A stretch of DNA of 14,682 nt from Pseudobutyrivibrio sp. (GTDB lineage Bacteria > Bacillota > Clostridia > Lachnospirales > Lachnospiraceae), in NCBI GenBank assembly GCA_017557715.1, contig JAFYYE010000003.1, positions 1 through 14,682 on the forward strand. The letters run 5' to 3'. Position numbers and translations under genes: made by a program. The notes beneath the pieces were generated by a model. The model was not told the DNA's origin, searched no databases, and was given only the letters and a program-made list of their open reading frames with translations. Of the stretch, positions 12,737 through 14,682 are shown piece after piece (the stretch's first letter is position 1; every line of letters begins with the position of its first letter).

Positions 12737-14176
12737 TTACTCCGCTGCAAACATCTCCGGTGCTGCTTCTTCTTCCATTGCCTTGGCCTCTTCCTCGGAC
12801 ATTCCCTCGAACTTAACAAAATACTTCCACGCTGGGACCTTGCCTGCCTGTACATATTTCCACCAGTTCTGCTTGTCCTCTTCATAGTTGTATGTGATAT
12901 CGCCCCATGCATAATTAGCCTCATAATCTCCTAATGGAGCTAATTCATATAGATCCATAAATACTGATTGAGCATATAGTAGCTCATCAACACAAACTCT
13001 AAGAGCATCGCGAATAGATTTGATTGTTTGGATTGTCTCTCTATCATCTGCTTCTACCTGTGTAGCTGTTATCATGCCTGTCTTTTGATCTAGCACAAAG
13101 TAGCCATTTGAGAATCCGCACTTGCGACCAATAAGAGATAACTGAAAATCAATTCCCTCTTTACGTGTGCTGGTGTTAAGTGATGGGTTGATTTCGTGAT
13201 AAACCTCATTACTCTCTGTAAGTACGTTCATACTCTTTACATATCTAGGTAAAGGAATATGTATTCTGTGACGCTTGCCCTTGCCGTCAATAACACCCTT
13301 TTCTGTTAACCTTTCATCCAGTAGCACTATTCTTGAAGAATGCTTAATTTCTTCTGCATTTCTTGAATAAGCGATGTCTAAATCTTTTAGCTCTTCCATA
13401 GCTTCAGCAAATAGTGATACGCCTAAAGGCGAATCATAATCTATATCATTGGCAATAGGCATTTTGAAATAACCAAAAAGCATACCATCGAGCTTATCAC
13501 CGTTGCCCTTTACGATATCTGTCACAGGCTCTAGTCCTGCCCATTTAGTATCTAAAAGACTTACCTCTACGCCTAATGTACTAGAGTCCTTGCTCTCGAA
13601 AACCTTGTTAATAATTCTGTAGAAGGTACGCTCTTCATATTCCTCAGAATCAGGCATCTTTACAAAAGCCTTAAAGAATGAGTGATATTCTAGCTTTGTG
13701 TAGAAGTATTTCTCTTTCTGGTATGTATCCTGGAATACAATGCCTGTTATATTGCCGTTGCCATCTGTTGAGGTTATTTGAAATCTATCTGGTGTTACAA
13801 AGTCCACACCCTCTCCATTAGGCTTAAGAATTAATGAACCAGCAGCTATGCCATACTCAACCCATGTCTGAAATCTTGGATATATTGACTTGTCCCAAAA
13901 CTCTTTCATTGGCTCTTTACGAGAACCGTCAAAGTTAATATCTATATCTAAGCACACTAGTCTAGCTGTCTCTGAGCAAAGGTACTTAGCAAACTTAATA
14001 CTCTTGATGCCGTCTGCCTCGTTAATCCATGGAGCTGCACCAGAATAGATATTCATCCACAGCTCAATAGCTTTGCGCATTGTCATGGACTCTACGCCTT
14101 CAACACCAAACTGCTTTTTTACTTCGTTTGTAAACATTCTGCTCCACCATCCTTTAATTGTTTCTAATAATCCCAT
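12737..14176 (-). CDS. Portal protein (SPP1 gp6-like)
   Basis: The protein has 479 residues, starting MGLLETIKGWWSRMFTNEVK. Portal proteins form the dodecameric ring at one capsid vertex through which DNA is packaged and ejected. Typical portal features are IELWMNIYSGAAPWINEA (about 36-53), CSETARLVCLDIDINFDG (70-87), an EYGIAAGSLILKPNGEGVDF stretch, VTPDRFQITSTDGNGNITG, and the conserved part PLGVSLFAEAMEELKDLDIAYSRNAEE leading into the stem. The tail end includes TATQVEADDRETIQTIKSIR, the usual motif of the crown-proximal helices. Its length is near the norm for this family. AGGAGG lies six bases before the ATG and overlaps the terminase stop. The C-terminal stretch is Glu/Ala-rich (EGMSEEEAKAMEEEAAP). 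Confidence 0.94.
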   Translation of the reverse strand: MGLLETIKGWWSRMFTNEVKKQFGVEGVESMTMRKAIELWMNIYSGAAPWINEADGIKSIKFAKYLCSETARLVCLDIDINFDGSRKEPMKEFWDKSIYPRFQTWVEYGIAAGSLILKPNGEGVDFVTPDRFQITSTDGNGNITGIVFQDTYQKEKYFYTKLEYHSFFKAFVKMPDSEEYEERTFYRIINKVFESKDSSTLGVEVSLLDTKWAGLEPVTDIVKGNGDKLDGMLFGYFKMPIANDIDYDSPLGVSLFAEAMEELKDLDIAYSRNAEEIKHSSRIVLLDERLTEKGVIDGKGKRHRIHIPLPRYVKSMNVLTESNEVYHEINPSLNTSTRKEGIDFQLSLIGRKCGFSNGYFVLDQKTGMITATQVEADDRETIQTIKSIRDALRVCVDELLYAQSVFMDLYELAPLGDYEANYAWGDITYNYEEDKQNWWKYVQAGKVPAWKYFVKFEGMSEEEAKAMEEEAAPEMFAAE

Positions 14177-14186
14177 CTATAGCCTC

Positions 14187-14682
14187 CTATATGTAGCCTC
14201 TGTTCACTCTTTTAGCTACTGTGTATATGAAATATCTAATAGCATCCATGTGATGATCATTCTCTTTTATGACAGTATCAACACCTGTTTTAGCAGATAA
14301 CTTTTCATCCCATGCGTATGATTCAAACTCATTGATACCCTCTATACAGCTTTCATGTATCTGTAAGAATCCTAGGCCTAAGTACTTAGTAACCTCTTGG
14401 ATGCCGTTAAGCACATCGTTGTTACCATCTATGATGTTAAATGCCCCATACTTACGTATAGTGGCTTTCATAGCTGCTGCGGATGGATCAATAACAACCG
14501 CCTTTATCTCATACCCCTTAGCTGTATCAAGTAACAGCTGGTGGTAATATTCATTGTCTACCGTGGTTCCGGTTTCCCTACCAGAGTAGTGAGCCTCTTT
14601 GATAACCTTTACAACACCATCCTCAGTGAACTCTATCAGTTCTACTGCAAATGGGTTCATGGTACCGTAATCCACGGTGAGG
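14187..14682 (-). CDS. terL: Terminase large subunit, C-terminal nuclease part (cut by the right edge)
   Basis: The frame is open to the window edge; about 165 codons and the TAG stop at 14189-14187 are present, and the ATPase half lies outside the window. What is seen is the RNase H-like nuclease domain that cuts concatemeric DNA. It has a VDYGT motif with the first metal-binding Asp near the edge, a second acidic motif VVIDPSAAAMK in the middle, and the closing DHHMDAIRYFIYT near the C-terminus. These three acidic sites are the expected metal ligands of TerL nucleases. The internal GTG, ATG and other possible starts in this part are not real starts, since the frame continues upstream. It is followed ten bases later by the portal gene. 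Confidence 0.95.
   Translation of the reverse strand, partial: LTVDYGTMNPFAVELIEFTEDGVVKVIKEAHYSGRETGTTVDNEYYHQLLLDTAKGYEIKAVVIDPSAAAMKATIRKYGAFNIIDGNNDVLNGIQEVTKYLGLGFLQIHESCIEGINEFESYAWDEKLSAKTGVDTVIKENDHHMDAIRYFIYTVAKRVNRGYI

Noticed and set aside
1..14682. CRISPR array, insertion sequence, attachment site or restriction/defence system
   Set aside because: I saw no spaced repeats, transposase, integrase or known defence motif; apart from the gaps described, the window is phage structural genes.

Overview
The window is a stretch of the late structural module of a temperate or virulent siphophage, most likely a prophage. Every supported gene lies on the minus strand, so transcription runs from the right edge to the left edge. 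The order is the standard head-to-tail order of tailed phages of Firmicutes: terminase large subunit, portal, minor head proteins, scaffold, major capsid, connector set, tail tube, tail chaperones, tape measure, distal tail proteins. The low G+C content, the strong AGGAGG-type ribosome sites on nearly every gene, and the protein types (Gp15-type tail chaperone, GP20-type scaffold, Phage_min_cap2-type MuF protein) point to a low-G+C Clostridia host, plausibly Lachnospiraceae. No integrase, lysis or host gene is visible, so prophage versus free phage cannot be decided here.

Layout, in order of transcription. 14682-12737: the C-terminal nuclease part of the terminase large subunit, then the portal. 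12730-10410: a gp10/minor-capsid-2-like protein, overlapping by 4 bases a MuF minor head protein with a C-terminal domain resembling BECR-fold (barnase/EndoU/colicin/RelE) nuclease toxins. 10409-10147: a non-coding stretch with a closed, pseudoknot-capable RNA, two tandem terminators and one copy of a 16-bp repeat. 10146-8194: a large fibre-like protein with an N-terminal anchor, a phage-fibre linker motif and an LVIVD-type beta-propeller. 8193-7967: a second non-coding stretch with a strong hairpin, a terminator, the second copy of the 16-bp repeat, a promoter candidate and the scaffold leader. 7966-5910: scaffold, major capsid, a 42-residue Lys/Ala-rich protein and the head-tail adaptor. 5899-4534: head closure, tail terminator and major tail protein. 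4450-739: two tail assembly chaperones, tape measure and a small distal tail protein. 726-1: the start of a larger distal tail/baseplate protein that runs off the left edge.

Working model: terminase and portal package DNA into a capsid made by scaffold and major capsid protein. The MuF protein sits inside the head or at the portal and may carry a nuclease toxin into the next host. The connector proteins join the head to a tail whose length is set by the 698-residue tape measure. The fibre-like gene is flanked on each side by a terminator plus the 16-bp motif, which makes it look like an inserted, separately controlled cassette, perhaps a head fibre.

The most interesting non-coding signals are the ~81-nt RNA after the toxin-like gene, the terminator-plus-repeat pair bracketing the fibre gene, and a leader between the major tail gene and the first tail chaperone. 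In that leader a hairpin loop carries an exact 8-nt complement of the chaperone's ribosome binding site.
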